DNA from: Bidens hawaiensis
Lineage: Eukaryota > Streptophyta > Magnoliopsida > Asterales > Asteraceae
NCBI GenBank assembly: GCA_021521415.1
Contig: JAIQDT010000192.1
Coordinates: forward strand, 620,001 to 684,000
DNA length: 64,000 nucleotides
Reading direction: 5' to 3'
This document shows, one piece after another, positions 23,352 to 34,167 of this stretch (its first letter is position 1; the number at the start of each line of letters is the position of its first letter). The position numbers and the translations under genes are program-made. The notes beneath the pieces are model-generated. The model worked only from the letters and a program-made list of their open reading frames with translations. It was not told the origin of the DNA and searched no databases.

Positions 23352-23355
<4 letters not shown>

Positions 23356-23407
<52 letters not shown>
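23356..23407. repeat. (TA)n microsatellite inside protease region
   Basis: About 25 TA units directly follow the end of the protease reading frame on the minus strand and mark the point where pol sequence is lost. The Tyr-Ile runs of nearby ORFs come only from this repeat. Confidence 0.9.
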
Positions 23408-23410
<3 letters not shown>

Positions 23411-23728
23411 CATAGTGTATTGCCTCGTGTTTAGTAAAGTGCACCATGTATTCTTTGTCACAAATCTGAGATACACTCAACAGGTTATGCTTCAATTCTT
23501 CAACAAAATTCACCTTCTGTAACTTCATTTTTCCATTTGTCACAGTTCCAATACCAGTGATTCTACCTCCACTCTCTCCAGCGAAACTATCCCTTCCTCC
23601 TTGAACAGGTTTCCAGTCACGTAACAAATTCTTGTTTTTACCAGTCATGTGCCGGGAACATCCACTGTCCACAACCCACAGATTTTTTACAGCCCTGTTA
23701 GACTGTTCCTGCACAATTAAAGAAAAAA
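23408..23728 (-). pseudogene. nested copia element: protease
   Basis: Minus strand. The retropepsin active site VVDSGCSRHMTGKNKNLL is intact near 23680-23630, followed by GGRITGIGTVTNGKMKL and HNLLSVSQICDKEYMVHF, the conserved end of copia protease. It is in a different frame from the upstream gag tail, so a frameshift lies near 23730. Where integrase should start, the frame runs into the TA microsatellite. Protease would process Gag and Pol; with no integrase or RT the element must borrow these to move. Confidence 0.85.
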
Positions 23729-24750
23729 TTAAAATCTGGGGACCCAAGACCTACTGGTCTTGGGTCGATTAAATATGTTGACCGGCATCCAGTACTTTGG
23801 TTGCCCAAAGTCAGTTTGAGAATGATTTCTGTAAGTTCTGAAAGGAAACCTTCTCGAGGGTTGACTATGAGGCCATCCAAACCTTAGTGAATTAACTGAG
23901 TTATAATTGTTGGTTTGGTTGTTAACTGGTAAAAACTGAGACAGATTTCTTTGAAATCTTGGATTAATCCAATATCTGAAATTTGATGAGTTCTCATTCT
24001 TACCATTATTATAATTAATATTCATTTTATTCTCAGTTTTCGGATGCCTCATACCTCTAACTTTTCTCTGGTTTAGAGGACAATCAGCAGTAAGGTGTCC
24101 TACTTGACTACATCTGAAACAACTTCTGTGTTCAACTCTCGTCTTAACCGTTGTTGTAGAGGTCGAGGTTGCATTACTACCCGTTTGTCTAACATATGGT
24201 GGGACGAACGGGTTTAGGGAAGAATTCTTTTCATCAGGCTTATATTCCTCCCCACGTTTTAGTAACACTACCTCTTCTTTTATCTCACCCGATTCGGATG
24301 ACTTGTCCGAATTTGATGAGACAGAGCTAGGAACAGAAATCTCAACATTGGAAATTGGCTTACTCGTTTCGCTCTTATTAACTTCAGGTTCTTTAGTCGA
24401 AATTTTGACTGGAACTGTCTGACTAATCTCAACATCAGCAGATTTCTGATTACTAGGATTATAGGTATAGTTATTGTTATACGGTGGTGAAACTTCAGAA
24501 AATCCAATTCCCCCTTTGTTAACTGGGGAACGTTGAACACTTATGATGTGATCAAGCATTGCTGAAGAGTTTCTAAATTGTTCAATTTTTTTGTTTAGTT
24601 CCACCACTTTTACCTGGTAATCAGCTATCTGTTTATCTCTTTCAGCAATCAGTTTGGTTTTTTCTTCTAACACTTCATAACTAAGATCAATTACCTGTAT
24701 TTTATCAGCTAGACTTGCTTTAAGACTTCTGATATCCTTTTCACTAGTTT
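23729..24750 (-). pseudogene. gag: nested copia element: gag C-terminal part with CCHC knuckle
   Basis: Minus strand, 314 codons open (24673-23729), reading upstream to the homopolymer near 24750. It begins with a coiled coil (IAERDKQIADYQVKVVELNK), then GIGFSEVSPPYNNNYTYNP, an acidic and Ser/Lys-rich stretch, and the knuckle CFRCSQVGHLTADC near 24120-24080. It is joined to the preceding gag part by a one-base slip in a run of nine A (plus-strand T run, about 24749-24757). Such a slip could be real decay or a sequencing error in the homopolymer. Confidence 0.8.
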
Positions 24751-26382
24751 TTTTTTTACCGAGTAACTGTTTTCTCTAGTTTTAGTGTAGTGATGATCTT
24801 CTTTTAACGTTTTAAATTGTGCATCCAAACTAATAAACTGATCAGTTACTGTTTTCAATTGTTTAGACAGATTTTCACATTGTATACAATGAGGTTCAGA
24901 ACTTACCTCAGAGAGCTGATCGTTCACTTCTGCCATATATGCTTGATTTTCTCCCGTCTCCCGCTCACTTCCTCCAGTTTCGATGTTTACCAAATTAGCC
25001 TGTTCGAACACTTCCTCAACTTGTATATTCCAGTTGTATCCACCATTCTGTCTAGATACCATAGCTCTAATCTCACTACCACCCCCATTCTGTTGTGCAG
25101 GCCTGTTCTGACTTCGTTCTACTCTCTCATTTGTACATTTCTTAGCAAAGTGACCATTCTGTTGACAGTTGTAACATCGAACCTTTGATTTATCAAACCC
25201 TAGTCTTTCTCTAACGAACTTTCTACCCGTTTTCTTCATGAATCTCTTTACCCATTTTACTATCATAGCCATCTGCCACTGCAGATCCATCTCCTCCAAA
25301 TCATCAGCATTGATCTGATCATAGTCTTCATCCAAAGTTGCAAGGTCGACTATTTTACCTTTGATGTAGTTCTCATAAGATGCAATGAAGGATGCATAAA
25401 GAGCAAACTGTTGTTCAACTGATTTAACACTCATGGGCATCTGTGAGTAGGTGTAGCTTGGAACATTTGACGAGAAATTACCAGTTGTGGCTTGAGGTTT
25501 TGAAGGGTTACTACCTCCAGCTACGAAACATATGTCGCCATCCATATTGAGAGTCACATGACCATCTCGAGTTGAGTCTGAGTTTGATTCTCCCTTTGTG
25601 TAGTAAGCAGTGGATTCTAATTTTGAACTTGAACTTGGAGTGACTTTCACACCATACATTCCCAGATCCTTAACCTGATCAGTTGGTGTCTCCTTCCGAA
25701 CCATGTTAAGTTCAAAATTTCGTAACTTATTGACTGCTGTTTCCAAATCAATATTGGCAAATTCTTTATCCTCTCTCATCAAAATCATAAACATTTCCCA
25801 TTTCGGTGGAAGAGCATCAAGAAGTTTCTCTACTATCTCTTTTTCTTTGTATTCAATGGAGTAATTACTGAGTTTGGTCATCAAGTGATAATATCTGGTG
25901 ATGATATCGTCAAGTGATTCATTTTTCAAGTACTTGAATACAGAGAATTAGGTTTTTAGCAGCTTTGTCTTGGAAGCATGTATCCCCACATTACCTTCAT
26001 AACGATTTTCTAGTGCTTCCCATAGCTCTCTAGCAGTTTTGTACTTCTTGAAGGTATGAAGAATCTCTTGTGGAAGAGCCATGGATATTGCTGCATGAGC
26101 TTTACTCTATGCCTCATATATTTTCTTTTCCTCCTCTTCCATCTTACTGTACTTCTTAATTTGATCATGACCTTCAAACAAGGATGTTGGTGGAATGTAT
26201 CCATCTCGAATGCAAACCCACATCTTAGCGTCTTGATACTTTACGTACTGTTCAAACCGATATTTCCATGCAACGAAATCGGTACCCTTAAGCATTTTTG
26301 GAGCTTTAGTTGCTGAACCGGCTTCAACCTCCATTTTTACCAGTTCTGTAATGTTTATCGAAGTCATAGTTGAAAGAAACAC
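24751..26382 (-). pseudogene. gag: nested copia element: gag N-terminal and central part
   Basis: Minus strand. The likely start is at 26382 or the internal Met near 26334 (MEVEAGSATKAPKMLKGTDF). Capsid blocks follow: FVAWKYRFEQYVKYQDAKMW, then AAISMALPQEILHTF. Two in-frame stops interrupt it (TAG at about 26107, TAA near 25952), after which 406 codons are open with LDDIITRYYHLMTKLSNY and KLLDALPPKWEMF. A knuckle, CYNCQQNGHFAKKC, lies near 25170-25130. This layout, with a first knuckle, long coiled coil and second knuckle, matches the host copia's gag at 34933-17650. Otherwise well preserved. Confidence 0.88.
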
Positions 26383-26434
26383 GTCTCGAAATACAAAGAA
26401 AGTATTTAATTTTTCTTTATTTTGAACAGTGATC

Positions 26435-26620
26435 AGATGGCGAAGTTGTGCTTAACTTCGCTTGAGCTTAACTTCGCCTGCTTAACTTCGCTGCTTCTTC
26501 CTATCTTCGCTTGTCCTTAACTTTGCTTGCACTATAACTTCGCTTAACAACTTAACTTCGCTTAACTTCCCAACTTCGCTTTCTCTATAACTTCGCTTAA
26601 ACCCTACAAACAGTGACGGC
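26435..26620 (-). repeat. CTTAACTTCGC word cluster in nested element leader
   Basis: About ten copies of AACTTCGC, in phrases such as GCTTAACTTCGCCTGC, occur between PBS and gag. The same word occurs in this element's LTRs and in the unrelated LTR A and LTR C. Confidence 0.8.
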
Positions 26621-26824
26621 AACTTCGGCTGATGAACACAAGGTTTTTGCAGGTTTTAATTGGACGTATTGCAAGGTATGCGAGGGCTTAATGGGTTATA
26701 TTTGATGGTGGGAGATGGGTAAGACACAGAAACTAGGTATTTTAATGCAAACTCGTTCCGCGAATAGTCAAACGGAACGATCTTAACACCCGTGTGATAA
26801 TCCCGAACCACACAATCACGAGCA

Positions 26825-26840
26825 AAAGCTCTGATACCAA
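26825..26840 (-). other. primer binding site of nested element (tRNA-Met)
   Basis: The plus strand reads AAAGCTCTGATACCA, the complement of TGGTATCAGAGCTTT, directly left of the right-hand LTR. This fixes the element's orientation as minus. Confidence 0.9.
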
Positions 26841-26841
26841 T

Positions 26842-27260
26842 TGTAGGTTCCCAGCCGGATCTACACAGGAATATCTCGTAACACGAGGGTGCGGAATCCC
26901 CACGTAATACGATACGAGCGTAAGATATATAATACGTTGAGACGATACTCAAACACACGTTACAATACTAATAAACACGTTGTATTGCAACTCTTTAACA
27001 CGTGATCTTGAATATCACTTACACGTACTGCCCCGAAAACCTTAACACAATTTTTAAACAAGCCGAAGTTAGGCATATATAGGCCTCGGCAACCTCGCCT
27101 AACAGACTAGGCGAAGTTGTCTTAACTTCGCTTGTCCACAAGTTCGCTTACATCAGGCGAACTTGTGTGACACCATATCTAAAACCAAAACAACCAATCT
27201 AACACGATTACAGACACATACAAAACACTAGATACTGAACTACTGACATTATGCACCAAC
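26842..27260 (-). repeat. 5' LTR of nested copia element
   Basis: Starts TGTAGGTTCCCAGCC and ends GCACCAACA on the plus strand. It differs from the other copy at only a few scattered sites by eye, so the nested insertion is young. Target duplication GTTGG follows. Confidence 0.93.
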
Positions 27261-27265
27261 AGTTG

Positions 27266-27530
27266 GTCCGGTATTCTACTTGTAGTTTCACAGGATAGCC
27301 ATCTGAAGGACATATATTCGTGTATGGTTGGTATGGTGTTCTACTTGTAGTTTCACAGGATAGCCATTTACCCAACGACTGAAAGCACCCGGGGCGATTA
27401 TGATGTGTTTTGTGTTCTTTCACTTAAAATTATGTCGGTAACTTTCAGCTGGAAGGACATGTATATCATACATGCTTGGTCCGGTTAACCACTTGTGGTC
27501 ATACAGGATAGCCATTTACCTAAAAGCTTA
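27266..27530 (+). repeat. outer element UTR repeats (CACAGGATAGCCATTT)
   Basis: Three diverged copies of a unit contain GAAGGACATATATTCGTGTA, ACTTGTAGTTTCACAGGAT and AGCCATTTACC. A partial copy lies left of the nested element at 20530-20560, so the nested insertion split this array. Confidence 0.7.
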
Positions 27531-27954
27531 ACAATGACCGGGGTGACTGAATCCTTAACACACGTGTTTTATGTAACTCATTGGGAAGTGATATTACTAT
27601 TCAGTTAACAGCTTCTTGGAAGCATCAAAATATATTCGAATGAAAATTGATCCAACCTTTGGAATGTTATAGATAAATTGTTTTTGTGTGCCTAACGGGT
27701 GAATTTATTAAGCTTAAAAGGCTTTAGATTAGTCACTGATATTGTATGGTAACTTTACATGATGCGTAAAAGTCATGATGCGTAAAAGTTGAAGTGATAT
27801 AAACTAAATTTGCTAAACTTACCGTGGAGAGTCATTTTGAAGACAGGTGCATGTCTCCTGATACATCTCTCCAAATGATAGGCAGAAAAGCAATTACCCA
27901 GTCATACACGAGCCCGTTAGTGTCTTGATCACCAAAAATATTGTACTATTATGC

Positions 27955-27994
<40 letters not shown>

Positions 27995-28680
27995 CAAAAA
28001 AATAAATCTGCAGAAGAATTATTTGAGTATTATTTTATTCCTTCAAAGTATTTTTAAAAGGTCTAATGGTTATACTAGAATTACAGAGATGGGGGCACAC
28101 AAGTCCTGTCATGTCTCGAATGAAAGTCTTGTCAGTTTACTGGCACTAAGTCCAACGTTTAACCTTAAAGCCTAAAAATTTTGCCATTATAAACATCTTT
28201 TGATCAAGAACTAGGGGGTTGGAGTCAAATTGGGGTGATCTGGGGAAAGCCAAATACGCTTTGAGAAGAGTTATGAGGCATCACAGGTCCATGAGTGATG
28301 TCCATCTAAGCTTTATGCCAAACTGAACCTCAATCATATCACTGATGCAATAAAAATCATGCTAAGCATGTTATACCTACTATCAACCTGTTTCTTTATG
28401 CCATAATAACGCTGAACATGAATCCTTGTGACAACCTATTAAACGATATTTATCCATGTTTGGATCTTTTCATAAAAGGGCGGCGTTTTACTAAAACTGA
28501 AATTTGATCCCGATTTTAAAATTCAAAGGGAGTTACTGTGTAAATTAAATGTGTATCTCTTTTGTTTTATTCTTAGTCAACTCTATGTTATTTTGTTTAT
28601 CTCAGAACTACTCTCCTAGAAACGTATGCGTAAACCGAGCTTATTTAGAAAAATTGAGCTTTGAAATCCTTTGGGCCTCT
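27531..28680 (+). other. outer copia element, non-coding interior
   Basis: No coding sequence. It includes an (ATT)n microsatellite of about 12 units at 27955-27991. The rest is unremarkable AT-rich DNA between RNase H and the aORF. Confidence 0.5.
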
Positions 28681-28729
28681 TGTCTGTTTGGACTATTTTA
28701 CTTGGGCCCTGAACTGTTTTGAACCCATC

Positions 28730-29558
28730 TAGGGTTCTCGGCCCGATTCGGTCTTCGTATAAGTACTTCGAAAGATTTTGTTTATTATCACTTCCACTTT
28801 TGTCAAAAATTCAAAGAGGGTTTCTCTCTCTTTAGCTTCTCAGCCGAAATCAATACCATCACCTCTTCATCACTAATAATATTTGGGAAGTGTTCTTATT
28901 TACTCAGGTATTGGACAAAGGTTATTTGGGATCCATGTTCTGACAGATGGTTGACTAAGGCTGCCATGAACAGATTTCTTGTATGATAAGATGAATTAAA
29001 GTAGATTTTTGAGTAACTAAGGGTTTTGGTGGACGTCTTATGGTCTATTTAAGTATTTTTGGTTAATCCTTGTGAAATTGTTTCAGGTTTAATGGAGGTT
29101 TCATAGGGATCTCGGTGGGATGAGGGTGATTACACGTTTCCCAAGGTGAAACCTAAGAGGTTCTCTGTCCCCAGCTGTCAAGGAGATCTCGGTTGACTTT
29201 TGTTGACCGAGAACCCTTCGTCTTGACAGAAAAAATACGTTCTCGGTCAAGTCTTGACCCAAGAACCATCGTTTTCGGTTAAATGCTGACAGAGAACCCC
29301 AATCTCAGTTGATTTCATTTATCTTTGTTGACTTTCGTTGACCAAGATCCACCCTGTTAACTGATATCCCTCCAAATGGGCTCAACTATCACTGACTGGG
29401 CCCAAATCTATGTTGAGCTGTAAACTTGGGCCATCTTGTGTTTCTCTCTTTGGGTCTGTTTCAATCTTATGGCCCAAAATCCCTTATAAAAAGTGAACAT
29501 ATTTTAATACTATCAAGTTATTTGATTTATTGTCTAACTTGATACGTTTGGTGCAGAA
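28730..29558 (+). promoter_or_regulatory. possible internal promoter and spliced leader of the aORF
   Basis: Upstream of the aORF lie a GGGTTCTCGGCCCG phrase, a TATA-like TCGTATAAGTA (about 28755-28765) and a CT-rich start region (GGTTTCTCTCTCTTTAGC, about 28820). Candidate donors include CTCAGGTATTGG (about 28910). Candidate acceptors are GTTTCAGGTTT (about 29085) and GGTGCAG (29550-29556), which ends two bases before the ATG. The inverted words GACCGAGAAC and GTTCTCGGTC cluster at 29190-29290 and echo the element's LTR. Promoter and splicing are inference from motifs. Confidence 0.35.
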
Positions 29559-30587
29559 ATGGCTGATCAGAATTCGTTAAAGGAATTCAGCTCTATGATT
29601 GTCGGTCTCAACACGTGCAGGATCTCTCACGCACTACGAGAGAATCCTGTCATTTGCAAGAAGATGATTACGGACTTTTGGAACAATGCTTCAATCAACC
29701 CACGCAGACAAGATGGAGTCATATCCATAGATTCCAAAGTACAGAAGAAGCCAGTCAGTATCACTGAGGCCATTGTGAGAGAGGAGTTATCATTTGGTGA
29801 TCAACCTGATTACCCGACTGAGTACTCCACTACTGCTGTTACAGAGGTTCTCACCAGAATGGGTTATGAGGGAACCTATCCTCCGACAATCAAAAAACTG
29901 TTTCACGCATACTGGAGATTCTTGATTCACATGTTTTTCACTTGCGTGTTCGGTAGGAAAGGGGGCTCTGATGAGATTAGTCACACTCAAATGTCTTCTA
30001 TCACTGCTCTGATTATGGATTGGGATTACAATTATTCAAAATTCGTTTTCAATGAAATGATGAGCAATCTGAAAGGGAAGAAGAAGGAGATGTTCCTTAT
30101 GTATCCAAGGTTCCTGCAGATGATTTTCGACTCTCAATTTCTAAACCTTGTAAAATTTGTTGACACTATGGATATGAAGTCGTTGGGACCCAATACCTTT
30201 GGGTTGATGAAACAAAACAGGAAAGGTGCCAAGATCGTTTATCGGGGCCTTCATGCTCTGGTGAAATTTGGACGATTTGCTGAGACAGAAGCTGGGCCTA
30301 TCATAGCTCGGGTTGCTGATGAACACGCGGCACCAGTTCACCCGCGTTTTGCAACTTATGAGAATTCTGATGATGAAGAAGCTGAGACTGAACATCGTCA
30401 GTCAGATACCTCTCCAAGTACTGAGACCTTAAGCGCTTTGGAAGCTGTGAAAGCTTTGTTACAGTCAACTACTCTGAAGCCTCCTCATACTGCTGTTGAA
30501 ATTAATGAAGAAGACATAGCTAAAGATCCAGCCGCAGACCTCGGTCCACGCAAACGAAAAAGAAAGACCCGAGGCCTGGCGTGCTAA
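29559..30587 (+). CDS. aORF of outer copia element, N-terminal part
   Basis: An intact 342-codon ORF. I do not know a function. The pattern VSITEAIVREEL, then TRMGYEGTYPPTIKKLFHAY, WRFLIH, FSK..FNEMM and FLMYPRFLQMIFD matches, as I recall it, an extra ORF found downstream of pol in Asteraceae copia elements (relatives read R.GYE, W.FLIH, FSKYIF, YPRFLQ). The first about 210 residues look globular. Residues 260-320 are acidic and low complexity, and the end is basic (RKRKRKTRG), possibly a nuclear localisation signal. The start at 29559 is the first ATG after a candidate AG splice acceptor. It has stayed open while the rest of the element decayed. Confidence 0.65.
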   Translation: MADQNSLKEFSSMIVGLNTCRISHALRENPVICKKMITDFWNNASINPRRQDGVISIDSKVQKKPVSITEAIVREELSFGDQPDYPTEYSTTAVTEVLTRMGYEGTYPPTIKKLFHAYWRFLIHMFFTCVFGRKGGSDEISHTQMSSITALIMDWDYNYSKFVFNEMMSNLKGKKKEMFLMYPRFLQMIFDSQFLNLVKFVDTMDMKSLGPNTFGLMKQNRKGAKIVYRGLHALVKFGRFAETEAGPIIARVADEHAAPVHPRFATYENSDDEEAETEHRQSDTSPSTETLSALEAVKALLQSTTLKPPHTAVEINEEDIAKDPAADLGPRKRKRKTRGLAC

Positions 30588-31881
30588 TTAGTGAATCTGA
30601 AACAACCACCATACCATCTACTGATGCAACAACCAGCCCTCAACAACAAACTACTCAACCTGAGACACCTGCCCCATAAGTACAAGCTGAACAAGATACA
30701 TTTACTGCTGAGCCATCATTTCATGATTTGTTGACTAGTGATTTTGGTGGTGATTTTGATTTTGAGACAGATATTCCACAAATCAACACTAGCGATATTC
30801 CCACAGGTTCATCTGGTCCAGATACTCAGGGTCAATCAAGTTCAGGTACATCAGACAATATTGCCCAAATTCTGGCTATGCAAGGGACTTACCTTCGAGA
30901 TAAAGGTAAAGGTGTGGTTCTTGAAGATGCTCCTGTTTACGTTCATGCATTACAACGTCGAGTCTTTGAACTCGAACAAGATTCGGTAGTCAAAGATGTT
31001 CGTATTCGCAACTCTGATAAAGATTCCAATATCAAAGAACTACAGTTAAACATGTGACAATTAACGGCCTTGTATCTCGACCTCCAACAAAAGTTGTTTC
31101 AAAAGTTTGGAGATGAGTTTAAAGGCAGTGATGACATAGCCTCTAAAATGCCCAACGTGAGTCAAGGTGGTTGTTCTACTGCTCGCCCTGTTGAAAACAT
31201 TGATGATTCGGAATCACTACAACAGTATATGGATGCCCCCACACTCCAAGGATACATCAGACAGAATTAAGAAGAACTTACTTGAAAAGGGGAAGAAGAA
31301 ACTGCTAGTGATGAAGAACTCAAATCAGAACGTTGAATCATCGGATCATCCAGGCAGGTTCGTGGTTACCTTTCAAAAGGGATTCTCAGACAAATACGGT
31401 GATCGATTGGGTCTTCTATAATGGGGTTTTGATGCGGATAAGAATATGTGGTGGGTAAAAAGGAAGTCAAGAACAACTGAGTACTACAAGAAGATGAAAG
31501 ACTTCGGTTCATGGACGAAAGTGGATCTTAGTGACCTGATTAATGCTCCATTCACAAATCCAACGAATGATAAACGCGGTATAGATTTCTGGAACTTTCT
31601 GAGAAGACAAGTCTACAGAGGTTTCCCTTATATGAAGATGGCTGAGTCTTTTCTGAAGAAGGAAAAAGGAGTCCAAGATCCAAAGACAGGGAAAACAATG
31701 GTCAATGTTATGTGGCCTGCCACGGACAAGGCCACTCATTTTCCTGTACCAGACGAAATTCCAGATGGCACGTTGGATAACATGTGATTCTGGATGTACG
31801 ATTGTTTAACTGCTACAGTTGTCATCAAGCTGGCAAAAGGAAAGGTTCAGTTAAGATTTGTTGATCCAAGAGACCACTGAA
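30588..31881 (+). pseudogene. aORF of outer copia element, C-terminal part, frameshifted
   Basis: This follows the N-terminal ORF with a Thr/Pro-rich linker. A 109-codon stretch (30728-31057) has an acidic start and a coiled-coil end (RRVFELEQDSVVKDVR). After a TGA comes a 66-codon stretch, then pieces reading DHPGRFVVTFQKGFSDKYG and, at 31446-31787, WWVKRKSRTTEYYKKMKDFG, IDFWNFLRRQVYRGFPY and THFPVPDEIPDGTLDNM. The last readable block is QLRFVDPRDH. Stops and frame changes break it at about 31058, 31268, 31420 and 31786. The tail up to about 32050 still parallels the end of the nested element's aORF. Probably one long protein originally. Confidence 0.55.
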
Positions 31882-32067
31882 GTTCAATGAACGGGATATC
31901 AAGAAATTAAGTACGATCCAGATAATTTCCGATCCGATCTTTGAAATGGCTGCGAAAGAATTCACCAGTATGGTAGCTTCAATTATCAGATTCAGATATT
32001 GGGCAGGTGCTTTGAAATATGCTGATATAGACTACATGGAATATGACTAAAAGACAAAGCTACAAAC

Positions 32068-32079
32068 CAAGGGGGGGAT
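32068..32079 (+). other. polypurine tract of outer element
   Basis: CAAGGGGGGGAT sits directly before the 3' LTR, matching the expected start of plus-strand synthesis. Confidence 0.85.
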
Positions 32080-32461
32080 TGTTGGGCCTAGTTTATGTGG
32101 TTTGTACTTAGTTTGTATTTAGTTTGATTTGTTTTGGGCTTGGGATGCGGTCTGTGATGTGAGCCGAGAACAACTTTGTGTTCTCGGCGGGATTTTGTTT
32201 GTTTCGGCTGGCTAGCTGGTTGGTGTCCCTATATATAGTTATGTCATGTATAGGGTTAAGGTTCTTCATTCCTAGTTATTGTGATCAAGTATTGTAAGTG
32301 CTTAAGCACCCGACGTATTCTTAATATACGTGTGTTTTGAAGCAATCATGTGTTAGTTACTTGTGCTTATTCGTGTTCTTGAATCACCGAGTGTTGGTAT
32401 TCCGCACCAATACTCGTTCTATTGATATCATAATTGTAGTGATCCAGATTCGGGACTTACA
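32080..32461 (+). repeat. 3' LTR of outer copia element
   Basis: Starts TGTTGGGCCTAG, ends GGGACTTACA, and is followed by the ATTAG duplication. Compared with the 5' LTR, most differences are single transitions or transversions. Confidence 0.95.
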
Positions 32462-32466
32462 ATTAG

Positions 32467-33245
32467 TACTAACCTCGTTGATTTTAGTCATACAAGTGAA
32501 AGAATCTTGAGGCTCTTAGCTAGAAATATCATAATCAGACTCAACTTCTAACTCGCCACCTTCTTCAGTCAATCCATCCCCGTTTGCATCTTGAAAATCT
32601 TCAACTATCCCAAACATGGCCTGGTTTGCTTGATTACCATTAGGTGTATTACCTAATAACCTTTTATTCTAGTCAATACCATCAGCGGTAACCAAAGCTT
32701 GTCACCCCAGAAGTCTTTTCCTTTAATTCAATATGCTTCTTACCAGAATTTCTGTCTTGAGTACGTGGAACCGAATACTCTTTCTTAAGCTTGTCACATT
32801 CTTTAGAAAAATGACCATAGTCCTAACAGTTATAACATCAAACTTTTAACTTATCAAACCCAACCCTTTTTGTTCAACGTAGGCAAATTCTTCCCCGTTT
32901 TTTGCATAAACTACTTTACTTTTCTCACGATCATAGTCATATTCCACTTTAAATACATTAGTTCCAAATCATCAGGATCAATCTGGTCGTAATCTTCATC
33001 AGTCAACTCCCTCGTAGCATTTTTTCCACCCACTAATCGTTCATAAGACATCATGAAAGCACTCAAGAAAACCAAATGTTGTTCTGCTTCTTTCATATTA
33101 ACTTGAGGTGGTTGAGAAACAAAAGAATTACTTGAACCAACAAATGAATACTTGACCTAACAGATGAATTACTTGAACCAGAAGCCATAAAAACGTACAT
33201 TAGGAATGGAATCTCCTCTTTGTTAAATTTCTTGGTTGTTTTGAT
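32467..33245 (-). pseudogene. gag: copia host element: central gag with CCHC knuckle
   Basis: Minus strand. This is the continuation of the host gag on the other side of the outer insertion. The 61-codon stretch 33096-32911 reads EAEQHLVFLSAFMMSYERLV and YDQIDPDDLELMYLKWNM, parallel to the nested element's YDQINADDLEEMDLQWQM. A knuckle near 32845-32800 reads CYNC, a stop, then YGHFSKEC, so its third position is mutated. The right border is the hAT-like insertion at 33246. Confidence 0.8.
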
Positions 33246-34167
33246 TAGGGGTGTGCAAAGTACAAAACCCGACCCGAATGGATAGAAACCCGACCCAACC
33301 CGAGGGCCGAATGTGTAGAAAAATTGAGACCAATGGCCGGACCATATATGCCATGTTCGGTGTGCTTCGGTCTCAGTTTTGATAAATCGGTTTTTGGGTT
33401 TGACCGAGTTCAAAGCTAGGAGAGAGAACTGTACTCATCGAAAAAATGATTCCTGCCAAAAACAGCAACGACATGGTTATCTCAGTAGCCATCATTTATG
33501 TTTTTTCTTCCTGTTGTGTTTTAAATATGTGTTGTAGTGAAAAATGAAGAAGATGACTCGGTGAATTTGTATTTTCAAGACTTTGAATACCTACTAAAGT
33601 AAATAGTAACCTATTGATATTACTACACACAATAAAACAAACTTCTATATAAAGTATGCCAGAATTTTATCATCTACTTAACCTATTCTGCTATTATACT
33701 CAACTAAATTTACTTTTCTAGGTAAAAGACTTCTAAAGCAAAAGAAAAAAGCTTTAACAGTTTGTACATTGCACTACAAATCTTTTTTAACTTTAAACCT
33801 CTTTTCATATAGTTATATATACCTACTAGGGTTTTCATTTTACTTGACGTCGTTGAAAAATACAAGCCATGGGAGAAGAAAGATGAATGAAAAGTGATTA
33901 TCAAACTCAAATGAAATAGTAACAAAATCAACTCTCGACCCATCTATAACGGTTGAAAATGGCTGCATCTGTGTTTTTTATAACATCAATTGGTCTTCGG
34001 GTTTTTTGCAGTTTTCACGGCCTAATACCCGACCTGACCCAAGACCTTTTGTCCCAGAAACTTAGGACCGAAATTAACATTTGCACTATAGGGTCCGTCC
34101 GGGTTCGGGTAAAATCTGGCCGGTTTTTTGGTTAATTTTGGGCCAACCCTAAATCTACTCACCCCTA
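33246..34167. mobile_element. hAT-like non-autonomous element
   Basis: The ends are TAGGGGTGTGC and, in reverse complement, TAGGGGTGAGT: a short inverted repeat of the hAT TAGGGGTG kind. Inside, near both ends, are mirrored CCCGACCCGA and CCCGACCTGACCC phrases. It splits host gag cleanly. Flanks share only a TTTGA core (GTTTGAT against GTTTTGAG), so the 8-base duplication is imperfect. No transposase ORF is present. Confidence 0.7.

Larger units (their letters stand above)
20561..27260 (-). mobile_element. nested copia element, minus strand, TSD GTTGG, pol missing
   Basis: Two direct LTRs (20561-20982 and 26842-27260) are flanked by GTTGG (20556-20560 and 27261-27265). The minus-strand PBS abuts the right LTR and the polypurine tract abuts the left, so transcription runs right to left. 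Order on the minus strand is LTR, PBS, word-rich leader, gag, protease, TA run, GTGTGCTCGGAA array, aORF C-terminal half, tract, LTR. Integrase, RT and RNase H are absent. It interrupts the 3' non-coding part of the outer element and is therefore the younger insertion. Confidence 0.95.
18970..32461 (+). mobile_element. outer copia element, complete LTR to LTR, TSD ATTAG
   Basis: Two direct LTRs (18970-19350 and 32080-32461) are flanked by the same 5 bases, ATTAG (18965-18969 and 32462-32466). A PBS follows the 5' LTR and a polypurine tract precedes the 3' LTR. By eye the LTRs differ at about ten substitutions and one indel over about 380 bases. Inside are a leader, an RT-end/RNase H remnant, a UTR split by the nested element, an unusual spliced-looking leader, the aORF, and the tract. 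Gag, protease, integrase and most of RT are absent. It sits inside the gag of the minus-strand copia host. Confidence 0.95.

Noticed and set aside
23204..23522. ORFs with Tyr-Ile runs; same at 35823-36065 and 51716-51952
   Set aside because: They are translations of (TA)n microsatellites.
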